64,000 nucleotides of DNA from Paracoccus spongiarum (GTDB lineage: Bacteria; Pseudomonadota; Alphaproteobacteria; Rhodobacterales; Rhodobacteraceae). The stretch covers positions 1-64,000 of the forward strand of contig NZ_JAVAMQ010000004.1 of the NCBI RefSeq assembly GCF_030732095.1. Direction: 5' to 3'. Positions 39,032 through 48,511 of this stretch are shown piece after piece; position 1 is the stretch's first letter; each line of letters starts with the position of its first letter. Made by a program: the position numbers and the translations under genes. Under the pieces are notes generated by a model. That model saw nothing but the letters and a program-made list of their open reading frames with translations. It had not been told where the DNA came from and did not search any database.

Positions 39032-39905
39032 CGCCAGCCGCCATCGCCCCGGAACCGGTGCCGACGCCGACCCGGCCGCGCGACCCGCCGCCTCGCCGGG
39101 GACCGCGCCCGCGGCTGCTTCCGTGACTGCTCCCGTGACTGGGGCCCCGACGGGCGGCCCGGTCCCGGGTCTCGTGCCGGGGGTCGTCTCGGTGGCGCTG
39201 ATGCTGGCGCTCTGGGCGGTGGCGGCGGCGGTTCTCGACACGCCGCGCAGCCTGCCCGGCCCGGCCGCGGTGGCCGCGCGGGTGGCGGGGCTGGTGATGT
39301 CGGGGGAATTGTGGCTGCATGCCGGCATGACGCTGATGCGGGTGCTGGCCGCCTTCGTGCTGGCGATGACGCTGGGCGTCGGGCTGGGGCTGTGGATGGG
39401 GCGGTCGCGCGGCGCCGACCACTGGCTGAACCCGGCACTGGTGATCGCGCTGAACATGCCGGCGCTGGTGGTGATCGTGCTGGCCTATATCTGGATCGGT
39501 CTGAACGAGGCCGCCGCGATCGCCCTGAACAAGATCCCGCTGGTCACGGTCATGCTGCGCGAGGGGGCGCGCGCGCTGCGCCCCGATCTCGACGAGATGG
39601 CGGCGGCCTTCCGCATGTCGCGGCTGGACCGGCTGCGCCATGTCGTGCTGCCGCAGCTGGCGCCGCATGTGGCGGCGGCGGCGCGGGCCGGCATCTCGCT
39701 GATCTGGAAGATCGTGCTGGTGGTCGAGTTCCTCGGCCGCTCGAACGGGGTGGGCTTCAAGATCCACCTGCTGTTCTCCAGCTTCGACGTGGCCGGCGTG
39801 CTGGCCTGGGCGCTGGCCTTCGTGGCGGTGATGCTGGCCATCGACATCGGCCTGCTGCGCCGCTGGGAGGCGCGGGCGAACCGCTGGAGGCGCGATGCGG
39901 CTTGA
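39024..39905 (+). CDS. ABC importer permease (SsuC/TauC-like)
   Basis: 293 residues. A disordered Ala/Pro/Thr/Gly-rich N-terminal tail of about 50 residues, partly made of short repeats (TAPVTGAPTGGPVPG), precedes about six membrane helices. The coupling helix region EGARALRPDLDEMAAAFRMSRLDRLRHVVLPQLAPHV is the classical EAA loop. It starts at GTG 39024 within the previous gene. The tail might be an artefact of start choice, but no better start with a ribosome site is apparent. Confidence 0.87.
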   Translation: MSSASRHRPGTGADADPAARPAASPGTAPAAASVTAPVTGAPTGGPVPGLVPGVVSVALMLALWAVAAAVLDTPRSLPGPAAVAARVAGLVMSGELWLHAGMTLMRVLAAFVLAMTLGVGLGLWMGRSRGADHWLNPALVIALNMPALVVIVLAYIWIGLNEAAAIALNKIPLVTVMLREGARALRPDLDEMAAAFRMSRLDRLRHVVLPQLAPHVAAAARAGISLIWKIVLVVEFLGRSNGVGFKIHLLFSSFDVAGVLAWALAFVAVMLAIDIGLLRRWEARANRWRRDAA

Positions 39906-40500
39906 CCTGCAGGGCAAGGCCTTCGGTCCGCGCGCGGTGCTGGGTCCGCTGTCGCTGACGGCGGGGCGCGGCCAGCGGCTGGCCGTGCTGGGCCCTTCCG
40001 GCATCGGCAAGTCCACGCTGCTGCGGATCGTCGCCGGGCTCGACCATGCCTTTGCCGGGCACCTGTCGGGCGATGATCGCGTGGCGATGGTGTTTCAGGA
40101 GCCGACCCTGCTGCCATGGCGGCCGGCGCTTCAGAACATCACCATCCCGACCGGCTGCGACGCGGCCACCGCGGGCGCGCTGATGGCGCAGGTCGGGCTG
40201 GCCGGGCGCGAGGCGCAGTTCCCGCGCCAGCTGTCGCTGGGCCAGCAGCGCCGGCTGGCGCTGGCCCGCGCCTTTGCCGCGCGGCCCGACATCCTGTTGA
40301 TGGACGAACCCTTCGCCAGCCTCGATCCCGACACGGCGGACCGCATGATCGCGCTGACCGCCGGCCTCCTGGACCGCAGCGGGGCGGGGCTGATCCTCGT
40401 CACCCATGACGCAGAGGAACCCGCAAGGCTGGGCGCCCGGCCGCTGATCCTGTCGGGCAGCCCCGCCACGCTTGGCCCTGCCCCCACCGACGCCCGCTGA
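39895..40500 (+). CDS. ABC importer ATP-binding protein (SsuB/TauB-like)
   Basis: 201 residues, short but complete: Walker A GPSGIGKST at about 37-45, Q-loop MVFQEPTLLPWR, signature LSLGQQRRLALARAFA (a Leu-for-Gly change in the LSGGQ motif), Walker B ILLMDEPFASLD and H-loop VTHDAEE. It energises the neighbouring permease. A TGGAGG site precedes ATG; overlap with the permease is 11 bases. Confidence 0.9.
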   Translation: MRLDLQGKAFGPRAVLGPLSLTAGRGQRLAVLGPSGIGKSTLLRIVAGLDHAFAGHLSGDDRVAMVFQEPTLLPWRPALQNITIPTGCDAATAGALMAQVGLAGREAQFPRQLSLGQQRRLALARAFAARPDILLMDEPFASLDPDTADRMIALTAGLLDRSGAGLILVTHDAEEPARLGARPLILSGSPATLGPAPTDAR

Positions 40501-40625
40501 AAGACGCCCGACGACCGACCCTGCTGACCGGCGCCCCGTGCCGGGTCCGAGCCCCGGGTCCCTGCAGCCTCCCGGTGCCGCGCGACGCCCTCGCCCCCGG
40601 GGCCGGGACGCGCTATCACCATCGC

Positions 40626-41381
40626 ATGAGCGACGCGCCCCCCTCCGATGCCACCGCCCCCGCCGCAGGCGCCCAAACGCCCGCCGCAGGCCCCGCAACG
40701 CCCCCCGAAACGCCGGTCGAGGCCGTGCTGGCGCGGCGCCGCTCGGTGCGGGCCTTCCTGCCCGACCCGCTGCCGCGCGCCGATCTGGAACGCATCCTGC
40801 GCGCCGCCCGCAGCGCGCCCAGCGGCGCCAACCTGCAACCCGGCCGCTTCCATGTGCTGACCGGCGCGGCGCTGGACGGGCTGGCTGCCGCGCTGGTTGC
40901 CGCGGCCGAATCCGGCCGCCCCCCGGTGGCGCAGTATTCCTATTTCCCGCAGCCGATGCCGGCCGACCTCAAGGACCGGCAGCGCGCGGCGGGACATGCG
41001 CTGTATGCCGCGCTGGGCATCGCGCGCCGCGACCTCGCCGGGCGGCAGGCGCAGTTCCTGCGCAACTACGCCTTCTTCTCGGCCCCGGTCGGGATCGTCG
41101 TGACGATCCGGCCCGACATGGGCAAGGGCTGCTTCATGGACCTGGGCATGTCGCTGATGGCGCTGATGATGGCGGCCGAGGCGATGGGCCATGCCAGCTG
41201 CGGCATCGGCGCGCTGGCCAACCACGCCGATGTCGCCCATGCGCATCTGGGCCTCGGCGAGGACGAGATGGTGGTCTGCGGCCTGGCCCTGGGCCGGCCC
41301 GACCCCGATGCGCCTGTGAACGCCGTCCGCACCGGCCGCGACGCGCTGGCGCAGTTCGCCACCTTCCGCGGCTTCAGCTGA
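40626..41381 (+). CDS. nitroreductase family FMN protein
   Basis: 251 residues. After an Ala/Pro-rich tail of about 30 residues, the FMN-binding start LARRRSVRAFLPDPLPRADLERILRAARSAPSGANLQPGRFHVL is typical. MGKGCFMDLGMSLMALMMAAEAMGHASCGIGAL is the second half of the dimer interface and flavin site. It reduces nitro or quinone-like compounds, or fulfils an undiscovered role. It converges on the thiolase gene and overlaps it tail-to-tail by eight bases. Confidence 0.87.
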   Translation: MSDAPPSDATAPAAGAQTPAAGPATPPETPVEAVLARRRSVRAFLPDPLPRADLERILRAARSAPSGANLQPGRFHVLTGAALDGLAAALVAAAESGRPPVAQYSYFPQPMPADLKDRQRAAGHALYAALGIARRDLAGRQAQFLRNYAFFSAPVGIVVTIRPDMGKGCFMDLGMSLMALMMAAEAMGHASCGIGALANHADVAHAHLGLGEDEMVVCGLALGRPDPDAPVNAVRTGRDALAQFATFRGFS

Positions 41382-42495
41382 GCGCCATCGCCACCGCGCT
41401 GCCCAGCCCGCCCGCCGCGGCGATGGCGGCGATCCCGGTGCCGCCGCGCCTGCGCAGCTCGTGAAACAGCCGCACCGCGTTGATGGCGCCCGAGGCGCCG
41501 ACCGGATGGCCCCGCGCCAGCCCGCCGCCGCCCGGGTTGACGATCGCCGGGTCCAGCCCCGCGCCCGCGATGCAGGCCAGCGCCTGCACGGCATAGGCCT
41601 CCATCACCTCGGCCACGGCCAGGCGATCCGCGCGCAGCCCGGCGCGGTCCAGCACCGCGCCGATCGCCGCCACCGGCGCCAGCCCCGGCATCTCGGGGCG
41701 GTCGCCGAGGGTCGCGCCGCCGCGCCAGACGACCCCGCCCGGCCCGGCCCCCAGCCGCGCCCCCAGCCGCGCCGCCAGCCGGTCCGACACCATCAGGCAG
41801 AAGGCCGCGCCATCGGCGGCCACGGCGGCATTGGCGGCGGTGATCGGCCCGCACAGCACCGGCGCCCGCGCCGCCAGCGTGGGCGACAGCGCGCGGGTAA
41901 AGGCGTCGCGATCCAGCCCCGCCAGCGGCAGGATCTCGTCGTGCATCCGCGCCGCCCGCGCCTTGCGGTGGCTGTCGATGGCCCAGGCGTCCTGCGCGGC
42001 GCGCGCGATCCCGGCCTCGGCCGCCAGCGCCGCCGCCGCCGCATCCATGCCGGGGTCGCGGTCCGGCCAGGGGGTGAAGGGCGGGCGGTCATAGGCGACC
42101 GGCGGGCCGCCGCCCGGATCGGTGCGCAGCCGCAGCGGCCGGCGCGAATAGCTTTCGATCCCGCCCGCCAGCACCGCCTCGGCGCCGCCCGCGCCGATCA
42201 GCGCCGCGCCGAGGATCAGCGCGTCCAGCCCGCCGCAGCATTGCCGGTCGATGCTGAGCCCGGCGACCCGCTGCGGCAGCCCGGCGGCCAGCGCCGCCAG
42301 CCGCGCCGGATTGCCGCCGCCGCCCAGGGCATTGCCGACCACCACCTCGTCCACCGCCTCGGGGGGCAGGCCGGCATCGTCCAGCAGCCGGCGCAGCAGC
42401 GGCGCGCCCAGCTGGTGGATCTCGTGCCGCGACAGCGCCCCGCCGCGCGGCGCGACCGGCAGGCGCAGCGCGCCGAGGATGCGCACCCCGCTCAC
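41374..42495 (-). CDS. thiolase-family protein with atypical active site
   Basis: 373 residues. The nucleophilic cysteine (C86) lies in SIDRQCCGGLDALILG, and the histidine block is NPGGGGLARGHPVGASGA. Two hallmarks deviate: the NEAF-type motif reads VMEAYA, and the C-terminal Cys of the CxGGGxG motif is replaced by Ala (AAIAAAGGLGSA). The second cysteine normally acts as base, so ordinary thiolase chemistry is doubtful; it may be a degradative or condensing variant. GTG 42495 overlaps the stop of the acyl-CoA ligase gene (GTGA), so the two products likely work in one pathway. Confidence 0.8.
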   Translation of the reverse strand: MSGVRILGALRLPVAPRGGALSRHEIHQLGAPLLRRLLDDAGLPPEAVDEVVVGNALGGGGNPARLAALAAGLPQRVAGLSIDRQCCGGLDALILGAALIGAGGAEAVLAGGIESYSRRPLRLRTDPGGGPPVAYDRPPFTPWPDRDPGMDAAAAALAAEAGIARAAQDAWAIDSHRKARAARMHDEILPLAGLDRDAFTRALSPTLAARAPVLCGPITAANAAVAADGAAFCLMVSDRLAARLGARLGAGPGGVVWRGGATLGDRPEMPGLAPVAAIGAVLDRAGLRADRLAVAEVMEAYAVQALACIAGAGLDPAIVNPGGGGLARGHPVGASGAINAVRLFHELRRRGGTGIAAIAAAGGLGSAVAMALS

Positions 42496-43682
42496 TGCCC
42501 GGCCTCCAGCAGCCGGGCGATCCGCGCCAGGTCGGGCTTGCCCGCCACGGTCAGCGGAAACCGCGCCAGCCGATGCAGGGCGCGCGGCGCGGCCAGCGGG
42601 CCGAACGCCGCGCGGCAGCGGGCCAGCAGCGCATCCCCCGCCGCCGCGTCCAAAGCCCCCGCGACGACCGCGACCAGCACCGTGCCGCGCCGCGGGCAGG
42701 GCCGGGGCAGCACCGCACAATGCGTCACGCCCGGCGCCTGCGCCAGCAGCGCCTCGATCGCCTCGGGGAACACGTTCCGGTCGGCGATGGTGACCATCCG
42801 GCTGCGCCGCCCGACCACGCGCAGATGGCCGTCCGCATCCAGCCCGCCCATCTCGCCCACGCTCAGGAATCCGCCCTGCCAGCGCGTCTTGGGGCTGCCG
42901 CCCTCGGCATAGCCGCCGAACAGGTAGGGGCTGCGCACCCAGATCTCGCCGATGCCGTCCACCGGGTCGGCGATGCGCAGCTCGACCCCCGGATAGGGCC
43001 GCCCGACGCTGCCCGGCGGGGCGCCGCCCTCGTCCCAGGCCACGAAGCTGGTCTCGGCGGCGCCGTAGAACTGCCGCAGCCGCGCCTGCGGGCACAGCGC
43101 CGCCAGCCGCGCGGCCAGGCCCGGCGGCATGGCGCCGCCGCCGCACAGCACATGGCGCAGCGCGGGCAGGGCGCCGCCCGCCTCGCACAGCAGCCGCAGC
43201 TGGGTGGGCGTGGCATAGAGGATCGTGCTGCCGGCCTCGGCCATCGCCCGGACCTGCGCGCGCGGCCCCAGCCCGGCCAGCACGTCCAGCCCGGCGCCCA
43301 GATCGGCGGCCTCGACCACCGCATACAGCGCCAGCGAATGCGCCGGCGCGCCGGGCACCGCATAGCGGTCGGCGCCGGTGACCCCCAGCCTGTCGCGGTT
43401 GACGGCGAAGCTGGCCCGCCACGAGGCATGGCTGCGCCGGATCGCCTTGGCCGGCCCGGTGGTGCCGCCCGACCGGCTGCGGAACTGCCCCGGCTCGCCG
43501 CCGCGGACCACCGCCACGCCCTGCGGGCCGGTGCTGAACTCGGCCCCGGCGCGGATCGCCCCGCGCAGCGCCACCAGATCGCGCGCCAGCGCGGATGCGC
43601 CTGCCGCATCCTCGGGCAGGGGGCGGCCATCGACCGTGACCGGGCCCGCCGGTCGCCACTGGAAACCTGCCTGCTGATCCAC
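42492..43682 (-). CDS. short AMP-dependent acyl-CoA synthetase/ligase
   Basis: 396 residues, clearly shorter than the usual 500-plus. The AMP-binding P-loop is [19 protein letters not shown], followed by [24 protein letters not shown] and [14 protein letters not shown]. The C-terminal domain holds [23 protein letters not shown] and the catalytic lysine in [11 protein letters not shown]. The N-terminal sub-domain before the P-loop is reduced to about 95 residues. GTG 43682 with GGAGAG upstream is preferred over an ATG at 43784. It activates a carboxylic acid for the coupled thiolase-like protein; the acid is unknown. Confidence 0.78.
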   Translation of the reverse strand: MDQQAGFQWRPAGPVTVDGRPLPEDAAGASALARDLVALRGAIRAGAEFSTGPQGVAVVRGGEPGQFRSRSGGTTGPAKAIRRSHASWRASFAVNRDRLGVTGADRYAVPGAPAHSLALYAVVEAADLGAGLDVLAGLGPRAQVRAMAEAGSTILYATPTQLRLLCEAGGALPALRHVLCGGGAMPPGLAARLAALCPQARLRQFYGAAETSFVAWDEGGAPPGSVGRPYPGVELRIADPVDGIGEIWVRSPYLFGGYAEGGSPKTRWQGGFLSVGEMGGLDADGHLRVVGRRSRMVTIADRNVFPEAIEALLAQAPGVTHCAVLPRPCPRRGTVLVAVVAGALDAAAGDALLARCRAAFGPLAAPRALHRLARFPLTVAGKPDLARIARLLEAGQ

Positions 43683-43917
43683 CCCTGCCTCTCCGACCGG
43701 GCGCGCGGCCGGGATCGCCGCCGCGCGCGACTGTCCCCCGCATACACGCCCGCGGCCGCGCTGGCCAAGGGCCTGTCCCCGCACCGCTGCCTGCCCCGCC
43801 GGCGCCGGCGCGGGCGCGACAAATCCGGCCGCGAGGCCCTTCCTGCCTTGCGCCCCCGCCGCGCTTGGCTATAACCCCGGACGATTTGCGACCGTCCCTG
43901 CCAGCCCGGAGGCTTCC

Positions 43918-46900
43918 ATGCCGAAAAGAACCGATATCAAGTCCATCCTGATCATCGGGGCGGGGCCGATCGTGATCGGGCAGGCCTGCGAATTCGACTA
44001 TTCCGGCGCCCAGGCCTGCAAGGCGCTGCGCGAGGAAGGCTATCGGGTCATCCTCGTGAACTCGAACCCGGCGACGATCATGACCGACCCGGAAATGGCC
44101 GACGCGACCTATATCGAGCCGATCACCCCCGAGGTGGTCGAAAAGATCATCGCCAAGGAACGCCCCGACGCGCTGCTGCCGACGATGGGCGGGCAGACCG
44201 GGCTGAACACCGCGCTGGCGCTGGCCGACATGGGCGTGCTGAACCGCTATGGCGTCGAACTGATCGGCGCGCAGCGGTCCGCCATCGAGATGGCCGAGGA
44301 TCGCAAGCTGTTCCGCGAGGCGATGGACCGGATCGGGCTGGAAAACCCCAGGGCAACCATTGTCGCGGCACCGAAGGGGCCGAACGGTCGCTATGACATC
44401 GGCGCGGGCGTGGCCCAGGCGATGGAGGCGCTGGAACAGATCGGCCTGCCCGCCATCATCCGCCCCGCCTTCACCCTTGGCGGCACCGGCGGCGGCGTCG
44501 CCTACAACCGCGACGACTACGAACGCATCGTGCGCTCGGGGCTGGACGCCTCGCCGGTGGCGCAGGTGCTGGTCGATGAAAGCCTGCTGGGCTGGAAGGA
44601 ATTCGAGATGGAGGTCGTGCGGGATCGCAACGACAACGCCATCATCGTCTGCGCCATCGAGAACGTCGATCCGATGGGCGTGCATACCGGCGATTCGATC
44701 ACCGTCGCCCCGGCGCTGACCCTGACCGACCGCGAATACCAGATCATGCGCAACGGCAGCATCGCGGTCCTGCGCGAGATCGGCGTCGAGACCGGCGGCT
44801 CGAACGTGCAATGGGCGATCAACCCCGAGGACGGCCGCATGGTCGTGATCGAGATGAACCCCCGCGTCAGCCGCTCGTCCGCGCTGGCCTCGAAGGCCAC
44901 CGGCTTCCCGATCGCGAAGATCGCCGCGAAACTGGCCGTCGGCTACACGCTGGACGAGCTGGACAACGACATCACCAGGGTCACGCCGGCCAGCTTCGAG
45001 CCCAGCATCGACTATGTCGTGACCAAGATCCCGCGCTTCGCCTTCGAGAAGTTCCCCGGCAGCCAGCCCGACCTGACCACCGCGATGAAATCCGTGGGCG
45101 AGGTCATGGCGATCGGCCGCAGCTTCCACGAATCGCTGCAGAAGGCGCTGACCTCGATGGAGAACGGCCTGACCGGCCTCGACGAGATCGCCATCGAGGG
45201 CGCCGCCGAGCAGGGCCGCCCCGCCGTCATCGCCGCCCTGTCGCGCCAGACCCCCGACCGCATCCGCGTCATCGCCGAGGCGATGCGCTTCGGCCTGTCG
45301 GACGACGACATCCACCGCGTCACCCGCTTCGACCCCTGGTTCCTCGCCCGCATCCGCGAGATCGTGGACGCCGAGGCCGCCATCCGCGACGCGGGCCTGC
45401 CCGCCGACGCCGAGGGCCTGCGCCGGCTCAAGATGATGGGCTTCACCGACGCCCGCCTCGCCCATCTGACCGGCCGCGACGAATCCGACATCCGCCGCGC
45501 CCGCCGCGCCCTCGACATCCGCCCGGTGTTCAAGCGCATCGACACCTGCGCCGCCGAATTCGAGGCCCAGACCCCCTACATGTATTCCACCTACGAGGCC
45601 CCGGCGATGGGCGACGTGGAATGCGAATCGCGCCCCACCGGGGCCCGCAAGGTGGTCATCCTCGGCGGCGGCCCCAACCGCATCGGCCAGGGGATCGAGT
45701 TCGACTACTGCTGCTGCCATGCCTGCTTCGCGCTGACCAAGGCCGGCTACGAAACCATCATGGTCAACTGCAACCCGGAAACCGTCTCGACCGACTACGA
45801 CACCTCGGACCGGCTCTATTTCGAACCCCTCACCCTCGAACATGTGCTGGAAATCCTGCACACCGAACAGCAGGCCGGCACCCTGCACGGCGTCATCGTC
45901 CAGTTCGGCGGCCAGACGCCGCTGAAACTGGCCAACGCGCTCGAGGCCGAGGGCATCCCGATCCTCGGCACCACCCCCGACGCCATCGACCTGGCCGAGG
46001 ACCGCGAACGCTTTCAGCGCCTGTTGAACGACCTCGGCCTGAAACAGCCCGTCAACGGCATCGCCCATTCCGACGCCGAGGCCATCGAGATCGCCCGGCG
46101 CATCGGCTTCCCCCTCGTCATCCGCCCCTCCTACGTCCTCGGCGGCCGCGCGATGGAGATCGTGCGCGACATGGACCACCTCAAACGCTACATCACCGAG
46201 GCCGTCACCGTCTCGGGGAAGAATCCGGTCCTGCTCGACAGCTACCTCTCCGGCGCGATCGAGGTCGATGTCGACGCCCTCTGCGACGGCGAGAACGTCC
46301 ATGTCGCGGGCATCATGGAACATATCGAGGAAGCCGGCGTCCATTCCGGCGATTCTGCCTGCTCGCTGCCCCCGCACACGCTGGACGCGGCCACCATCGA
46401 CGCGCTGAAAGACCAGACCGCCGCGATGGCCCGCGCCCTCGGCGTCAAGGGGCTGATGAATGTCCAGTTCGCGCTCAAGGACGGCGAGATCTTCGTGCTC
46501 GAGGTCAATCCCCGCGCCTCGCGCACCGTGCCCTTCGTCGCCAAGGCCACCGACAGCGCCATCGCCTCGATCGCCGCCCGCCTGATGGCCGGAGAGCCGA
46601 TCTCGAACTTCCCCGACCGCGCCCCCTATCCCGAAGGCGTCGGCCCCGAGGATGACCTGCCCTTCGCCGATCCGATGACGCTGGCCGACCCGATCACGCC
46701 CTGGTTTTCCGTCAAGGAGGCCGTGCTGCCCTTCGCCCGCTTCCCCGGCGTCGATACCCTGCTGGGCCCGGAAATGCGCTCGACCGGCGAGGTGATGGGC
46801 TGGGACCGCAACTTCGCCCGCGCCTTCCTCAAGGCGCAGATGGGCGCGGGAACCAACCTGCCGCATCAGGGCCGGGTCTTCATTTCCGTCAAGGACGCCG

Positions 46901-47256
46901 ACAAATCCGACGCGCTGGCCGCCGCCGCCCGCGATCTGGTCGCGATGGGCTTCTCGCTGGTCGCCACCTCGGGCACCGCCGATTTCCTCGACGCCAACGG
47001 CGCCCCTTCCACCCGTGTGAACAAGGTCTACGAGGGGCGCCCGAACATCGTCGACCGGCTGAAGAACGACGAGATCGCGATGGTCCTGAACACCACCGAA
47101 GGCGCCCAGGCCATCGCCGATAGCCGCGAAATCCGCGCCGTCGCCCTCTATGACAAGATCCCCTACTTCACCACCGCCGCCGGCAGCATCGCCGCCGTGG
47201 CTGCGATCAAGTCACGTGAGGAGGGGGAAGTGGGCGTGAGGTCGTTGCAGGCTTAG
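43918..47256 (+). CDS. carB: carbamoyl-phosphate synthase large subunit
   Basis: 1112 residues. Two homologous ATP-grasp halves: the first has [13 protein letters not shown] and [25 protein letters not shown], the second [15 protein letters not shown] and [18 protein letters not shown]; the oligomerisation domain is between them, and an MGS-like allosteric domain ends the protein ([29 protein letters not shown]). It makes carbamoyl phosphate from bicarbonate, ammonia and ATP for arginine and pyrimidines. carA is not adjacent. GGAGG before ATG 43918. The gene is followed directly by an AT-richer accessory islet. Confidence 0.97.
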   Translation: MPKRTDIKSILIIGAGPIVIGQACEFDYSGAQACKALREEGYRVILVNSNPATIMTDPEMADATYIEPITPEVVEKIIAKERPDALLPTMGGQTGLNTALALADMGVLNRYGVELIGAQRSAIEMAEDRKLFREAMDRIGLENPRATIVAAPKGPNGRYDIGAGVAQAMEALEQIGLPAIIRPAFTLGGTGGGVAYNRDDYERIVRSGLDASPVAQVLVDESLLGWKEFEMEVVRDRNDNAIIVCAIENVDPMGVHTGDSITVAPALTLTDREYQIMRNGSIAVLREIGVETGGSNVQWAINPEDGRMVVIEMNPRVSRSSALASKATGFPIAKIAAKLAVGYTLDELDNDITRVTPASFEPSIDYVVTKIPRFAFEKFPGSQPDLTTAMKSVGEVMAIGRSFHESLQKALTSMENGLTGLDEIAIEGAAEQGRPAVIAALSRQTPDRIRVIAEAMRFGLSDDDIHRVTRFDPWFLARIREIVDAEAAIRDAGLPADAEGLRRLKMMGFTDARLAHLTGRDESDIRRARRALDIRPVFKRIDTCAAEFEAQTPYMYSTYEAPAMGDVECESRPTGARKVVILGGGPNRIGQGIEFDYCCCHACFALTKAGYETIMVNCNPETVSTDYDTSDRLYFEPLTLEHVLEILHTEQQAGTLHGVIVQFGGQTPLKLANALEAEGIPILGTTPDAIDLAEDRERFQRLLNDLGLKQPVNGIAHSDAEAIEIARRIGFPLVIRPSYVLGGRAMEIVRDMDHLKRYITEAVTVSGKNPVLLDSYLSGAIEVDVDALCDGENVHVAGIMEHIEEAGVHSGDSACSLPPHTLDAATIDALKDQTAAMARALGVKGLMNVQFALKDGEIFVLEVNPRASRTVPFVAKATDSAIASIAARLMAGEPISNFPDRAPYPEGVGPEDDLPFADPMTLADPITPWFSVKEAVLPFARFPGVDTLLGPEMRSTGEVMGWDRNFARAFLKAQMGAGTNLPHQGRVFISVKDADKSDALAAAARDLVAMGFSLVATSGTADFLDANGAPSTRVNKVYEGRPNIVDRLKNDEIAMVLNTTEGAQAIADSREIRAVALYDKIPYFTTAAGSIAAVAAIKSREEGEVGVRSLQA

Positions 47257-47271
47257 TCACAAGCACATGAA

Positions 47272-47319
47272 ATTGAATCGGATTAAGTTTTGGACGTAGC
47301 GCTCCTTTTCTGATTCAAT
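47272..47319. promoter_or_regulatory. inverted repeat upstream of the proteasome-like gene
   Basis: ATTGAATC (47272-47279) and GATTCAAT (47312-47319) are perfect 8-base inverted arms 32 bases apart, in an AT-richer spacer after carB. They lie 17-65 bases before the start codon and could be operator half-sites or a cruciform. Confidence 0.45.
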
Positions 47320-47336
47320 GGCTTTGGGGGTGCTGA

Positions 47337-48185
47337 ATGACCGTCTGCGTCGCTCTGAAGGTTCACGACTGCATAGTGTTCACGGCTGATAGTGCGACTT
47401 CGCTCACAGGCATAGATGAAGCGGGTCGTCAGCATGTCGTGAACATTTACGACCATGCTAACAAGGTCTTCAACCTGCATAAGGGCCTTCCGATTGCTGG
47501 CATGACGGCAGGCATCGGGAATTTCGGCCCCTGCTCTATATCGACTATGTCGAAAGATCTTAGGGCATTATTCACCAGTAGCAGCGACGGTTATAGGATT
47601 TCTGCTGACGATTACACGTTAGAGGAAGTCGCAAACTTGGTACGGAAGTACTTTTTCGAGGTGCGGTTCGCCAGCTTGGAGACGAAACCGCAAGGCACAT
47701 TCCAGTACTGGATTGGCGGCTATTCGGCGAAACAAGATCTCGGAGAGATCTGGAAAATTCATATCCAAGACGGTGACTGCCCTGCGCCGGCTTGCGAGGC
47801 TGCGCGAGACTTACCTGCCATGATCAGTTGGGGCGGACAGACTGAAGCCATCAACCGGCTGCTTCTCGGTTATGGTCAGGGGCTGCCGAACGCACTTCTG
47901 TCAGCCGGGCTTGATCCAGAGCATCTTGATGCGTGCATTCGCCACGTTGCACAGCATACACAAGCAGGGCTAGCTAACCCTGCGATGCCGACCCGCGACG
48001 CGATTGATCTTGCAGTTTTCTTGGCTGAAACCCAGAAGCAGTTCGTCCGTTTCTCTATTGGATCTAACACAGTCGGCGGCGACTTGGACGTTGCTACGGT
48101 AACGAAACATGAAGGTTTTAAGTGGATAAGGCGGAAGCACTACTACAGCCGGGAGCTTAACCCTTTGGAGACGGACCATGCCTAA
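47337..48185 (+). CDS. proteasome-fold Ntn-hydrolase-like protein
   Basis: 282 residues, not matched to a named family by eye. MTVCVALKVHDCIVFTADSATS resembles the first strands of proteasome beta/HslV/Anbu proteins: after Met removal Thr would be residue 1, and the Asp in TADSAT falls at position 17, matching the catalytic Thr1-Asp17 spacing. NKVFNLHKGLPIAGMTAGIG fits the Lys33 strand after an insertion, and FQYWIGGYSAKQDLGEIWKIHIQDG the later GGYD-type hairpin; VGGDLDVATV is near the end. ATG 47337 has GGGGGTG upstream. The gene is AT-richer and uses rarer codons (TTA, ATA, AGG) than its neighbours, implying transfer. It overlaps a 61-residue ORF by 8 bases. Confidence 0.65.
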   Translation: MTVCVALKVHDCIVFTADSATSLTGIDEAGRQHVVNIYDHANKVFNLHKGLPIAGMTAGIGNFGPCSISTMSKDLRALFTSSSDGYRISADDYTLEEVANLVRKYFFEVRFASLETKPQGTFQYWIGGYSAKQDLGEIWKIHIQDGDCPAPACEAARDLPAMISWGGQTEAINRLLLGYGQGLPNALLSAGLDPEHLDACIRHVAQHTQAGLANPAMPTRDAIDLAVFLAETQKQFVRFSIGSNTVGGDLDVATVTKHEGFKWIRRKHYYSRELNPLETDHA

Positions 48186-48363
48186 GCACGACATGCCTAA
48201 ACGGGAAGGTACAACGTTGCTTTATCCCCATATGCCTAAGGTAGATGCGAAAGTTCCGCCGCTGAAGGACAACCGGGTGAATGACCAAGATTCTCAGCGG
48301 CTCCGGTCCGGAAAAGAGCAGGAGCGTGTTGAGGACTTTCTCGCTAACTTGAGCTTTACCTAA
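48178..48363 (+). CDS. 61-residue protein coupled to the Ntn-hydrolase-like gene
   Basis: Starts at ATG 48178 within the end of the preceding gene. The product is charged and likely unstructured: MPKHDMPKREG repeats the MPK word three times in the first 21 residues, followed by RSGKEQERVEDFLANLSFT. Same AT-richer composition as its partner. No known family recognised. Being coupled to a proteasome-fold protein, it may be a partner, regulator or substrate; this is inference. It lacks the Gly-Gly-Gln/Glu end of Pup. A small minus-strand ORF overlaps its last bases. Confidence 0.5.
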   Translation: MPKHDMPKREGTTLLYPHMPKVDAKVPPLKDNRVNDQDSQRLRSGKEQERVEDFLANLSFT

Positions 48364-48493
48364 TCCCTCGCATCCCATTCCGCATCAACATCTCCCCCAG
48401 CAGCCCCTTCTTCCCCCTCTCGCTGATCCGGCGGGGTCCCTCCATGGGCACCCCCGCCCCGTCGAGGGGGGAACGCAGCGGCTCCTCGGCCAT
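48356..48493 (-). CDS. short ORF duplicating the tail of the BrnA-like protein
   Basis: 45 codons from ATG 48493 to TAA. Its GAGVPMEGPRRISERGKKGL and EMLMRNGMRG line up with the end of the upstream BrnA-like protein (GGVPMVETRVMSPAARRAL, EMKSRNGMGE), sharing GVPM, the Arg-x-x-Ser spacing and RNGM. It begins 18 bases after that gene's stop. Probably a diverged duplication of the C-terminal segment, either a remnant or a translated peptide. Confidence 0.4.
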   Translation of the reverse strand: MAEEPLRSPLDGAGVPMEGPRRISERGKKGLLGEMLMRNGMRGIR

Positions 48494-48511
48494 GTCCGCC
48501 AGCGCCGCGCC

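Noticed and set aside
42492..43784. Longer ATG start for the acyl-CoA ligase
   Set aside because: The extra 34 residues are Arg/Gly-rich intergenic-looking sequence; GTG 43682 has a ribosome site.
41374..46866. An open minus-strand frame of about 1,800 codons running antisense through carB
   Set aside because: Only the thiolase part (to 42495) has family motifs. The rest is a mirror frame of carB caused by GC-rich third positions, with low-complexity composition.
48178..48363. The 61-residue protein as a Pup-like tag
   Set aside because: It is small, charged and next to a proteasome-fold gene, but lacks the C-terminal Gly-Gly-Gln/Glu and Pup helices.
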